From: Plantago ovata
Taxonomy: Eukaryota > Streptophyta > Magnoliopsida > Lamiales > Plantaginaceae
DNA length: 64,000 bases
Reading direction: 5' to 3'
Assembly: GCA_028274465.1 (NCBI GenBank)
Contig: CM051455.1
Location: forward strand, 117,527,547-117,591,546
Shown: positions 22,091-33,287 of the stretch, one piece after another
How the letters are laid out: each line of letters opens with the position of its first letter
Position numbering within the stretch: the stretch's first letter is position 1
Made by a program: the position numbers and the translations under genes
The notes under the pieces: model-generated
Database searches by the model: none
The model's input: only the letters and a program-made list of their open reading frames with translations
What the model was told of the DNA's origin: nothing

Positions 22091-23492
22091 TGATGAACGT
22101 ATTTTTGACGCGTTCATCTTGTCTTTTTTACCTTCTTTTTCTATCTTCTAGCCTTGTTTTTTGGTTAGTTTTGTAGAATAGTGTCACGTTTTGTGTTTTC
22201 TGCATTTTCAGGCACTTAGGTACGAAACGGCGTTTTTGGAGCTAAAAACGAGCCTTTTTGATGGAAAAGATGGCCCCGTTGAAGTTCTCCAATCTCCGTG
22301 GCTTGTTCGTAAGTGTTTGAGCTTCAATACGCATCGAGAAGGATGAGTCCAAGGCACCCGAGGGCCATGCGAGGGCAAAACGATTGAGTTTAAAGACAAA
22401 AATCTGCCAAGGAGCCAAGCTAAGCGCCTGGAATAGTGAAGCGCTTCGCTTCAATTTCCAGGAGCTTTGGCACAGAAGCCAAGCGAAGCGCTTGGAGTTC
22501 CCAAGCGCTTCGCTTGCCAAGCGCTCCGCTTGGCTTCTTCAAGCGGTCCGCTTGGCAGCGGTTACGTTTTCGGATTTTCCTTCTTAGATCTGATCTTTGG
22601 TCATTTTTTGAATATCTTTGAACTGTAACTTCGTTTTGGAGAGCTCCTAAGCCCCAAAACTCAGAGAATATTCAGATTTCTTTGTATTTTAGCTTGGGAT
22701 TCAAGGTTTTGATTGAGATTCATCCTTTGTAATCATCTACGGAGAGGTTTTCTTTGATTTCCATCGACTAGTGACAGCTTTGGTGGTAACTTGTATCACT
22801 CTCTTGTCTTGTAGTTTGATATGATGTATTCCAATTATTATTCATATGAATTGATATCTATGTTGATGAATATGAGTAGCTAAATCTTTTGTGTTGGTGG
22901 TAGAATGTAGAATATGCATGCTATGGGTTATGTTTATGCTTACATGAGATTGTGATTCAATCTTGCTACAAATCCCTTCATATGATTCTTAGTTGCCTAT
23001 AAAATATATTCGAATTGAGTATAGTGACAAACTCTTGGTCAATGAAAGCTATAGGATTGTATGTTTGAGATTTGCAGCATGCTAGATAAATGGTGTTGGT
23101 GACAAGCACCTCTAAATTATTGATAGTGATCTTTCATGCTGTGTGTCTTAAATTTGCCTAGACGAGTTGCTTAGCAGACTTGATCGAAGGTTCTACGCAG
23201 TGAACTTGTGAGCATATACGTGACCCATGCATGTGTATTTGATTTCTACCACCAACCGTTTTCCAAACTCGTTTACATAAATCTGATTTCTCGTTGCTAT
23301 TGTTCAAAGGAAACGATTCTCTAAACCTTGAATTCGTTGACTTAAATTACTTGCAAAAACCTCAAGCAAAGCCACGTTAGGTCCCGAGAGAATGACACTC
23401 GGGGACAACTTGCCATTGCACTCTAGTTTGTGTAGTGATAAGTGTTCTTAGGCTTTTAAAACAAATTTAATTGGTGAAAAACGACATCATCA
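22091..23492 (+). repeat. 5' LTR of element C (1402 bp)
   Basis: TGATGAACGTA to GACATCATCA, directly followed by the PBS. It has the CCAAGCG/CGCTTGG palindrome cluster at 22415-22560. Confidence 0.93.
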
Positions 23493-23495
23493 ATT

Positions 23496-23513
23496 TGGCG
23501 CCGTTGCCGGGTA
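23496..23513 (+). promoter_or_regulatory. Primer binding site of element C
   Basis: TGGCGCCGTTGCCGGGT lies three bases after the LTR end. It matches the tRNA-Asp-type PBS common in Athila and other plant gypsy elements. Confidence 0.9.
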
Positions 23514-23635
23514 CTTAACTCCTTTGGTTGGTGTTTTTGTTTTGGTTTTTTCAGCCAACATCTCTTCTTTGTCTCATTTCTGTTTTTGTTTCTTTTTGCT
23601 TGAGATACTCACTATCTTGTATTTCAGGTGAGTGC

Positions 23636-25852
23636 ATGCCTAGAACCCGAACGGGTGGACCTATTATTGAACCTTTTGTAGACGAGATTGATCGTTTGTT
23701 TCAAAGGAGGAGGAGGAATTTGAATCTCGAGTATGAAGGAGTAGCACCTAGAGGTTCTACTTCTGGTATTCGGGAAGAGTCTTCTTCTTATCTTTTGGAG
23801 CCGGTTCTTGAATCTGTTTACTTGGAGGGTGAAATGGCGGAGAGACCTATACGTACACTTACTAAGCCTACGGTTGGGGCTAGAGGACCAGCAATTGTCC
23901 TCAATGACGCCACCAGGAACTTGGAGATCAAGAATCACATGTTCCAACAACTTCCCAAATTCTATGGGATGGCTAATGAGGACGTGATTGGGTTCTTGAA
24001 TGAGCTCGAGAATTTTGTTCTCCATCTTGGGCGACCAGGAGCTGGTGTTACGGATGATGATCTCCGTTTGAAGGTCTTTTCTATGGGGCTAGGCGATCGA
24101 GCAAAGGCTTGGCTCAATACATTGGAGGTCGGGTCTTTGACGACATGGGATCTTTGCTTTCATAAGTTCATGGAGCATTACTACCCCGCTTCCAAGACAA
24201 TGGCTATGAAGAGCCAAATTAGCTCCTTCGAGCAGAGGTACGATGAGCCTTTCCACGAGGCCTATGATCATTTCATGGGATTACATCATCGATGCCCACA
24301 TAACGGGTATGATAAAGGTCAGCTTCTCCAATTCTTTTACAATGGTTTACATCCTGAGATTCAATCTCAAGTGGATAGTATTTGTGGAGGTAGTATGGGG
24401 GAGTTGCTTCCTTCTCAAGCCCAAGTGAAGCTGGACATGATGTACCGGAATTCCCAAAACCGGAATGTGAGGGCTCGTGTGCTCCAAAAGGAGCAAAGAG
24501 GTGAGGCCAAGGTAGTAGTGGAACAAAATGCCTTCGATGGGTTCGCCCATGAAGTGAAGCAAGCTTTGAGGCAAAGCGTTCCTTCTCCTTCTTCGGAGGT
24601 TTGTGGTGTGTGCAAAAATTATAGGCACCCGGCCTACTTGTGCCGTTCTGAATTTGCTAGAGAGCAATATATCACGAACGATGTCCGTCAAGAAGTATAT
24701 GCTGCTGAGGGAGAGCAAGTAGTTGGAGATGTGAACTACGGGCAAGGTTATGGCAATGTGAGGCCACAAAACCGTGGACCCCGAGGTGGGTACCAGAATC
24801 AAGGCAACCGTGGTTATTTTCATAACTCGGATCAAAATGCCTATGGGCCTAATCAAGATAGAAGTCGTCTCAGCTATGGGAACAATTGGTATGAAGGAGC
24901 ACCGCCTTCTAATCCTACACCTCCACCCCCGGTTGCTAGTTCGGGACCGCAAGGTGGAGGGGTGCTCCCTTCTCCTCTTGTCTCTTCACTCAATGATCTG
25001 GTTATGAAGACGAACAAATTCATGGAGCATTACTATCGTAATGAGGCTACTAACAATCAACGCTTTGAGAAGCTTGAGGCTAGTAGTAGCAACCTCCATA
25101 AGAAGCTACAAGAGCTTATAGATCGAGGGGCGAGTAGAGAGCAAGGGAAGTTTCCCGGAAACACGGAGAAGGCTATGGCCATAACCGTGGTGACTGATTT
25201 GCCTGTGGAGATCACGGTTGTGTGAGACAATGCACTAGTTGAGGTGCCAAGTTGCAAGATAACTGAAACTTGCAAAGTGAGTGAGGAGCTTGAGACTCCT
25301 AAGGTAGTTGTGGAAGAGAAAGTGGTCGCACAATCTGATGCGATAGTTGAGGAAGTGAATGAAAACTCATCGTCTGAGGATGAGTTGGTGGATATGGTGG
25401 AAGTGCCTATCCAGGAGAGCTTTGATGTGGAAATTGGCTTGGGAAAGAAGGATGGAATAGTGGCAACTCTAGACACGGGAGCGGGTGTGAATGTCATACC
25501 TTTGAACGTGTATGAAGAGTCGGGTTTGTCTGGCTTAAGACCAATGAAGTGCATGGTGCAATTGGCAGATGGGTCTATGAAGAAGCCATTGGGTGTGATA
25601 GAGAACCTAGTGGTAAGAGTCGCCGGTGTAGAGGTCAAGACGAACTTCATCGTCATGCCTACATCCTCCGCAAAGCTCAAGGATGTGGTTCTTTTGGGTA
25701 GAGCCTTCATCAACAAAGTGCATATGGTGATAGACATGTACCGTCGTACATGTAGCTTCGAGGGAAAAAGATCACCATGGAGGTACTTGGAGACAAAGTT
25801 CAGATCGAGCAATTCAAACAGGTATGTGAACCAGACTCTGAGGAAGCTATGA
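23636..25852 (+). pseudogene. gag: Element C Gag and protease
   Basis: Gag-protease precursor. The ATG at 23636 (MPRTRTGGP) follows a long leader. Residues ~95-260 hold the Retrotrans_gag region (NHMFQQLPKFYGMANEDV, LRLKVFSMGLGDRAKAWL). A CCHC-like knuckle appears as CGVCKNYRHPAYLC, with Arg-His in place of Gly-His. The C terminus carries the Athila motif LQELIDRGASREQGK. A TGA at 25223-25225 (probably from CGA) interrupts the frame, which continues into the aspartic protease: VATLDTGAGVNVIPL (catalytic DTG) and VVLLGRAFIN. The frame is lost at an A run (25765-25769), one base short relative to the downstream pol frame. Confidence 0.88.
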
Positions 25853-27990
25853 TTGAAGAACTTAAATTTGTTGATTGTTATGAATCTGTCTCTTGTGATA
25901 CTTATTCTGCTCATCAAGTTAGCGACCCTTTAGAAGCCGCTCTTACTATGAACCTTGAAGAGGGATTTGTCACCGAAGAAGTGTTAGCTATGACAGCCCT
26001 CCTAGATAATGCACCCGAAATTCCTCTAGGAGAAGAAGTAGAAGAGTCTCTAGGAATAGATGAGGAAGAAGGAGTGACCCCTCCACCTAGTGAACCAACC
26101 CTTGAGCTTAAACCATTACCAAGTCATTTGAAATATGTCTTCCTAGGAGAGAATGAGTCTAAACCTGTAATCATATCTTCTAAGCTTGGTAAGGAGGAAG
26201 AGGCTAAGTTAGTGTAGGTGTTGAAAAGAAACACCGGAGCCATAGGATGGAGCATAGGTGACATCAAGGGTATAAGCCCGGTGCAATGTACCCACAAAAT
26301 AGCCTTAGAGGAAGATGTGAAACCTGTTAGGCAACCACAACATAGGCTAAACCCAGCTATGCAAGAAGTTGTGAAGAAAGAGGTGCTTAAACTCCTAGAT
26401 GCTAAGATGATTTACCCAGCTCCCGATAGCAAATGGGTTAGCCCCGTCCATGTAGTCCCTAAGAAGTCGGGTATCACGGTCGAAGCAAATGATAAAGGGG
26501 AATTAGTACCCGTTAGGAAAACAACGGGGTGGCGTATGTGCATCGATTATAGGAAATTGAATTCTGCCACAAAGAAAGATCATTTTCCTTTACCATTTAT
26601 TGATGATATGCTTAACCGCCTAGTTGGGCAAGAGTTCTATTGTTTCTTGGATGGTTTGTCAGGTTTCTACCAGATTCCTATAGCTCCCGAGGACCAAGAG
26701 AAGACCACCTTCACATGTCCTTTTGGCACTTTCGCGTACCGGAGGATGCCCTTCGGATTGTGCAATGCTCCGGCCACTTTCCAACGTTGCATGCTCTCCG
26801 TCTTCTCCGACATGGTGAATAAATTTGTTGAGGTATTTATGGATGATTTTTCCGTTTACGGTGATTCATTTGATGATTGTCTTGATAAACTTGATCGTGT
26901 CTTAAGGAGATGTATTGAATGTAATCTTACTTTGAGTTGGGAAAAGAGTCACTATATGGTTAAAGAGGGAATTGTGTTGGGACATGCTATTTCTAAACGA
27001 GGGATAGAGGTAGACAAATGGAAGCTTGAAATCATTGAAAAGTTACCTCCACCTACTTGTGTGCGTGAATTGCAATCCTTCCTTGGGCATGTAGGCTTCC
27101 ATAGGAGATTTATCAAAGATTTCTCTAAGATAGCTAAGTGCTTGAGTAACTTGCTTGCTAAAGATGTTCCCTTCGAATTCACACAAGAATGTCTTGACGC
27201 TTTCCACACACTTAAGGAGAAACTCTTAACAACCCCTATTGTAGTCTCTCCGGATTGGAAAATTCCTTTTGAAATTATGTGTGATGCTTCTGACTATTCT
27301 ATGGGTGTTGTTCTTGGTCAAAAGGTTGATAACCGTTTCAGAGTGATTTACTATGCTAGTAAGACCCTAGATGCTGCTCAGATTAATTATACTACCACTG
27401 AGAAACAATTCTTAGCGGTTATTTTTGCTATAAGTAAATTCAGGTCCTATATTACTGGGTACAAAGTTTTTGTTCACACTGACCATGCAGCTCTCAAGCA
27501 TTTGATTGCTAAGCGTGAAACCAAGCCGCGCTTGATGCGGTGGGTACTTCTTCTCCAAGAGTTCAAGGTGGAACTAATCGATAAAAGTGGCAAGGAAAAC
27601 CTAGTGGCGGACCACTTGTCCCGGTTGCCAAACATTCCACAAGATGACACATCCGTCCCAGATGATTTGCGCGATGATCAGTTGGTGCTCATAGAGTTGG
27701 AACCATGGTACGCCGATATCGTTAACTTCTTAGCCACAAATGTGATGCCAACCTATCTCTCAGGACCTGAACGGCGTTCACTTGTGAAGAATTTTCGCCA
27801 TTACATATGGGATGACCCGTACTTGTTCCGCAAGGGAGGAGATGAAGTCTTGCGGAGGTGTGTACCCGAGAAAGAGCAATTGTCGATACTGAGATTCTGC
27901 CATGAGTTAGAATTTGGAGGGCATTATAGCGGCCAAAAAAACCGCTCGCAAGGTGCTTCAATCCGGGTTCTTTTGGCCCAGCTTGTATGA
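25777..27990 (+). pseudogene. pol: Element C reverse transcriptase and RNase H
   Basis: After an acidic linker a TAG (26215-26217, probably from CAG) interrupts, and the frame continues into RT. Visible landmarks are [43 protein letters not shown] and the catalytic FMDDFSVYG (the Athila form of YVDD). RNase H follows with [15 protein letters not shown] and [13 protein letters not shown], then the H2C2 zinc region start ([15 protein letters not shown]). The active-site Asp residues are present. The frame is lost at an A run (27935-27941) with one extra A, so integrase continues in another frame. Function: copies element RNA into DNA and degrades the RNA strand. Confidence 0.92.
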
Positions 27991-29002
27991 ATATGCGCGC
28001 TCATTTGTGGCGCAATGTGACTCATGCCAACGGAGTGGCAACATTGGCAAGCAACAAGAGATGCCCCAGCAAGGTAACTTAGTTGTTGAGCCTTTTGATG
28101 TTTGGGGTATAGACTTTATGGGACCATTCCCTAAGAGTAATGGGTACGAATATATCTTGGTTGCGGTCGACTATGTCACCAAATGGGTAGAGGCTGTTCC
28201 CACCCGGACTAATGATGCCAAGGTTGTACTCTCTTTTCTTCGTGATGTGATCTTCAATAGGTTTGGGACCCCGAGGTCCATTATCAGCGATGGGGGAACT
28301 CACTTTGTGAACAAGGTCTTCACTAATCTCATGAAGAAGTACGGGGTCACACATTTCGTTGCTACTCCGTATCATCCTCAAACATCTGGCCAAGTAGAAG
28401 TGAGCAATCGGCAAATCAAGAAAATCTTGGAGCGGGTAGTCAAACCCTCGAGAAAGGATTGGTCCACCAAGTTGCCGGATGCAGTATGGGCATATAGGAC
28501 CTCGTTCAAAACGGTGATTGGTACCACTCCCTACCGGCTTGTGTACGGGAAAGCTTGCCATCTACCCGTGGAGTTGGAGCATAGAGCACTTTGGGCCATC
28601 AAGCAATTGAACCTTGATATGGAGAAAGCCGGTGAAGAAAGACTTTTGCAACTCACCGAGCTAGATGAGCTAAGATTGAAAGCCTTCGAGAGTGGTAAGA
28701 TATACAAGGAACGGGCAAAGAGGTATCATGATAGAGGCATCATTCGCAAGGATTTAGTCCCAGGACAAAAGGCACTCCTCTTTAACTCTCGGTTGTGACT
28801 TTTTCCCGGAAAACTCCGTTCTAGATGGGACGGACCATTTGAAATTGTTCAAGTAGCACCCCATGGTGCTGTGGAACTCTTGGACAACCAAACCGGAGAT
28901 ACCTTCAAGGTCAATGGCTAGAGAGTTAAGCCGTACCTAGAGCCTCTCGAGTCGACTCATGAAGTGGAGGTTGACTTGGTTGAGGTACCTTTTGTATCTT
29001 AG
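27914..29002 (+). pseudogene. pol: Element C integrase
   Basis: Inserts the DNA copy into the genome. The Cys pair of the zinc domain (CDSCQRSGN) follows [10 protein letters not shown]. The catalytic core has D in [14 protein letters not shown] in [11 protein letters not shown] and E in [11 protein letters not shown], so DDE is complete. C-terminal landmarks are [14 protein letters not shown] and [19 protein letters not shown] at 28796-28798 and a TAG near 28919 break the tail ([11 protein letters not shown] between them). The final in-frame stop is at 29000. There is no chromodomain, as expected for Athila. Confidence 0.9.
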
Positions 29003-30918
29003 TTCATTTCTTTAGTTTCTTGTACTCTTTATTTGCTTTTGTAGTTGTGGCCTGTGTGCCTTTTGTCGTGATTAGTTTAGTTTAGTTTTTGTCTTGGTGC
29101 CTTAGATGATTAAGAGAGGAAAAACATCGAAAATCTGGAAACAGGGCCAAGCGGTCCGCTTCAAATTCCAGGAAGTTTTGCAACTTCCTGGAAATTCAAG
29201 CGGAGCGCCTGGAGCCACCCAAGCGCTCCGCTTTGCCAAGCGGTCCGCTTGGACCCTGTACCCAGATTTTCCTCGTTTTTCCATTCTTCTCACCTTTGCG
29301 CACCCGTTTTCACTTGTTTCTTGAGTCCTTGCAGGTACTACTCATATATAGGAGATTGGACACGAACCTTTATCTCAGGGAAGTGTACCTTCAATCCATT
29401 TTTTCCTTTTCTTTCAACTTTTCTTTGCTCGAGGACGAGCAAAAGTTTAGGTTTGGGGAGGGGGTATTGGATTTTCAGTACTATATGCTTGTGTGGTTCG
29501 TACATGCCTGATTTTACTCAAGTTCATGTGATTTGTCGTGTTTTTTCAAATTTTTGCATGCATATCATCCCTAGATTAGTTGTTGCACGTTGTTGTGTGT
29601 GGAGTTTATTGCCAAGTCTTTTGAACTTTTTTATTGAGTAGACTAAGTGTTTATGACCATTGATCATATGTTGCATCACTTTGCAAGTAGTTTGAGGCTT
29701 GTCTCGCTTGGTTTGTCACATTCGCTTGTGCACTAGTTAAGCTTAGTAGTCTCGACATCACCTTGAGTGGTGTTTCTTCTGCTGCGGTTCACGATGGCCT
29801 TATGAAATGATGCATGTTAGAATCTATGGTTGTAACCCGTGTAATTATGTACGTAAGAGGCGACAAGTTCTTCACCTCGATTGAGATTTCCAAATGCCTA
29901 GGAAGGAGGTAGTGTGAGGTGCGCGATTCCTTGTATTAAACCTATTCTATCGAATAGGTTTGGGGAGGGGGTTGCTTCGTTGATCTTGTCTTTCGTCTTT
30001 GAGTCGTTGTAAAGTTTTCTTTTTCTTTTTCTTTTTGTTTTGTGTCCCAACCTATTCTTTCGAATAGGTTTGGGGAGGTGTCTTTGTAAAGAGTCTTTCC
30101 TTTTTCCTTTTCGTCTTTGTGCTCAAACCTATTCTCTCGAATAGGTTTGGGGAGGTGTTTTTGACACATAGTACTGCTGCTTGCTCCTATATAAAAAAAA
30201 AAGAAAGAGAAAAAAGAAAAGAAAAAAAAGAGAAAAAGGAAAGAAGAAAAAAAAAAAGAGCAAAGAAATAAAAAAAGGGAAGAAAGAAAATAAAGAATAA
30301 GACCCTAAAGCAAAAGAAGGGTCGTTGCAAGCCAAAAGCAGTCTCGTAGTGTCAAGTGTCTTGTAAATATTTTGTTCTTGTGAAGTGTCGAGTTGTAAAT
30401 TCTACCTTTCGTTTCGTGTCGCCTTGTCCAAGGCCTGTTCTTGACCACCCTCGTCTTGCTATTCAAGAAGTGGTTGAAAGAGGCTCATTCTTGAGAGTCT
30501 GGGTAGAATAGGGGAGTGTTATCTTTCTAAGGAAACCCTCCTTCGTTTGATGAGAGCCAGTATTGGTTCGCCCTCTCTTGAGGAAAAGTCTCGCTTGGTG
30601 AACAGAAGTAAGCCCTCGGTTTCATAGGCACGGGGAAATTGTAGTATGATAACATGCATCATTGTGTCGTCACTAACCAGGTCCAGGTAGAAGATGTTAC
30701 GAGAGACTCCTTTGTTTAACCAAGTGCACTTGAGAATGTGTATATTCGCAATCGAGGCATACTTCAACCAACTTGCATGTCATGCTCATTTGGTTTTGTT
30801 CATAAGCATTTGGTAGATTCAATAGATTAGTTCACTTTACATGGCATGAGACTCCTTTTGTGTTGCATTTAGGATAGGTTGTTGCTTGAGGACAAGCAAG
30901 GGTTTGGTTTGGGGAGTT
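29003..30918 (+). other. Element C 3' non-coding region: palindromes, PPT modules, A-rich tract
   Basis: In order: a CCAAGCG/CGCTTGG palindrome cluster (29140-29260), a decoy polypurine module (hairpin TTTGCTCGAGGACGAGCAAA at 29423 plus GGTTTGGGGAGGGGG), and three hairpin-G modules (29938, 30047, 30125). Then come an A-rich tract (30190-30300) and the functional polypurine tract GGTTTGGTTTGGGGAGT with hairpin TTGCTTGAGGACAAGCAA (30882-30918) against the LTR. No env-like ORF: relative to B, the segment corresponding to B 20231-22090 is absent. Confidence 0.78.
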
Positions 30919-32270
30919 TGATGAACGTATTTTTGACGCGTTCATCTTGTCTTTTTTACCTTCTTTTGCTATCTTCTAGCCTTGTTTTTTGGTTAGTTTT
31001 GTAGAATAGTGTCACGTTTTGTGTTTTCTGCATTTTCAGGCACTTAGGTACGAAACGGCGTTTTTGGAGCTAAAAACGAGCCTTTTTGATGGAAAAGATG
31101 GCCCCGTTGAAGTTCCCCAATCTCCGTGGCTTGTTCGTAAGTGTTTGAGCTTCAATAAGCATCGAGAAAGATAAGTCCAAGGCACCCGAGCTAAGCGCCC
31201 AGGAGCCAAGCTAAGCGCCTGGAATAGTGAAGCGCTTCGCTTCAATTTCCAGGAGCTTTGGCACAGAAGCCAAGCGAAACGCTTGGAGTGCCCGAAGCGC
31301 TTCGCTTGCCAAGCGCTCCGCTTGGCTTCTCCAAGCGGTCCGCTTGGAAGCGGTTACGTTTTCGGATTTTCCTTCTTAGATCTGATCTTTGATCATTTTT
31401 TGAATATCTTTGAACTGTAACTTCATTATGGAGAGCTCCTAAGCCCCAAAACTCAGAGAATATTCAGATATCTTTGTATTTTAGCTTGTGATTCAAGGTT
31501 TTGATTGGGATTCATCCTTTGTAATCATCTACGGAGAGGTTTTCTTTTATTTCCCCCGATTAGTGACAGCTTTGGTGGTAACTTGTATCACTCTCTTGTC
31601 TTGTAGTTTGATATGATGTATTCCAATTATTATTCATATGAATTGATGTCTATGTTGATGAATATGAGTAGCTAAATCTTTTGTGTTGGTGGTAGAATGT
31701 AGAATATGCATGCTATGGGTTATGTTTATGCTTACATGAGATTGTGATTCAATCTTGCTGCAAATCCCTTCATATGATTCTTAGTTGCCTATAAAATATA
31801 TTCGAATTGAGTATAGTGACAAACTCTTGGTCAATGAAAGCTATAGGATTGTATGTTAGAGATTTGCAGCATGCTAGATAAATGGTGTTGGTGACAAGCA
31901 CCTCTAAATTATTGATAGTGATCTTTCATGATGTGTGTCTTAAATTTGCCTAGACGAGTTGCTTAGCAGACTTGATCGAAGGTTCTACGCACTGAACTTG
32001 TGAGCATATACGTGACTCATGCATGTGTATTTGATTTCTACCACCAACCGTTTTCCAAACTCGTTTACATAAATCTGATTTCTCGCTGCTATTGTTCAAA
32101 GGAAACAATTCTCTAAACCTTGAATTCGTTGACTGAAATTAATTGCAAAAACCTCAAGCAAAGCCACGTTAGGTCCCGAGAGAACGACACTCGGGGACAA
32201 CTTGCCATTGCACTGTAGTTTGTGTAGTGATAAGTGTTCTTAGGCTTTTTAGTGAAAAACGACATCATCA
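30919..32270 (+). repeat. 3' LTR of element C (1352 bp)
   Basis: Begins right after the polypurine tract and ends GACATCATCA. Compared with the 5' LTR it lacks ~50 bp beside the palindrome cluster (near 31188) and ~17 bp near its 3' end (AAAACAAATTTAATTGG block). It also functions structurally as the left LTR of a second, almost wholly lost unit, since a PBS follows. Confidence 0.92.
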
Positions 32271-32393
32271 ATTTGGCGCCGTTGCCGGGGACTTAACTCC
32301 TTTGGTTGGTGTTTTTGTTTTGGTTTTTTCAGCCAACATCTCTTCTTTGTCTCATTTATGTTTTTGTTTCTTTTTGCTTGAGATACTATCCTC
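32271..32393 (+). repeat. Second PBS and leader fragment after C's right LTR
   Basis: It repeats 23493-23615 (TTTGGCGCCGTTGCCGGGG and leader to GCTTGAGATACT), then switches to reverse-orientation B gag. It shows that a further unit once followed. Confidence 0.88.
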
Positions 32394-33144
32394 CACAAAT
32401 ACTATCCACTTGAAATTGAATCTCAGGATGTAAACCATTGTAAAAGAATTGGAGAAGCTGACCTTTATCATACCCGTTATGTGGGCATCGATGATGTAAT
32501 CCCATGAAACAATCATAGGCCTCGTGGAAAGGCTCATCGTACCTCTGCTCGAAGGAGCTAATTTGGCTCTTCATAGCCATTGTCTTAGAAGCAGGGTAGT
32601 AACGCTCCATGAACTTATCAAAACATAGGTCCCATGTTGTCAAAGACCCGGCCTCCAAAGTATTGAGCCAAGCCTTTGCACGATCGCCTAGCCCCATAGA
32701 AAAGACCTTCAAACGGAGATCATCATCCGTAACACCAGCTCCTGGTCGCCCAAGATGGAGAACAAAATTCTCGAGCTCATTCAAGAACCCAATCACGTCC
32801 TCATTAGCCATCCCATAGAATTTGGGAAGTTGTTGGAACATGTGATTCTTGATCTCCAAGTTCCTGGTGGCATCATTGAGGACAATTGCTGGTCATCTAG
32901 CCCCAACCGTAGGCTTGGTAAGTGTACGTATAGGTCTCTCCGCCATTTCACCTTCCAAGTAAACCGATTCAAGAATTGGCTCCAAAAGATAAGAAGAAGA
33001 CTCTTCACGAATACCAGAAGTAGAAGCTCTAGATGCTACTCCTTCAAACTCAAGATTCAAATTCCACCTTCTCCTTTGAAACAAACGATCGATCTCGTCT
33101 ACAAAAGGTTCAATAATAGGTCCACCCGTTCGGGTTCTAGGCAT
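32394..33144 (-). pseudogene. gag: Element B Gag N-terminal fragment
   Basis: The ATG at 33144 (MPRTRTGGP) opens the same Gag as in element C, with a TGA (32893-32895, codon GGA in C). It runs through NHMFQQLPKFYG and LRLKVFSMGLGDRAKAWL to QFQVDSICGG, where it ends at the inversion junction. The C-terminal half, protease and the rest of pol are missing. It shares the leader at 33145-33287 with C in inverted orientation. Confidence 0.88.
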
Positions 33145-33266
33145 GCACTCACCTGAAATACAAGATAGTGAGTATCTCAAGCAAAAAGAAACAAAAACAG
33201 AAATAAGACAGAGAAGAGATGTTGGCTGAAAAAACCAAAACAAAAACACAAACCAAAGGAGTTAAG

Positions 33267-33284
33267 TCCCCGGCAACGGCGCCA
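33267..33284 (-). promoter_or_regulatory. Primer binding site of element B
   Basis: On minus TGGCGCCGTTGCCGGGGA, three bases after the 5' LTR end, identical in type to the PBS of C. Confidence 0.9.
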
Positions 33285-33287
33285 AAT

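Larger units (their letters stand above)
22091..32393 (+). mobile_element. Element C: Athila-type Ty3/gypsy with near-complete gag-pol, no env-like ORF
   Basis: LTRs at 22091-23492 and 30919-32270 flank gag, protease, RT, RNase H and integrase on plus. The right LTR is followed not by flanking DNA but by a second PBS and 123 bp of leader (32271-32393), then abruptly by B's gag in inverse orientation. So C was probably once a longer tandem (LTR-int-LTR-int) whose end was deleted. Target duplications cannot be identified. C and B are the same family by LTR and gag identity. Coding is broken only by a few stops and two one-base shifts. Confidence 0.85.

Noticed and set aside
24347-24952. Minus-strand 201-codon frame inside C gag (also 25057-25917)
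   Set aside because: Shadow of gag/protease coding; no domain.
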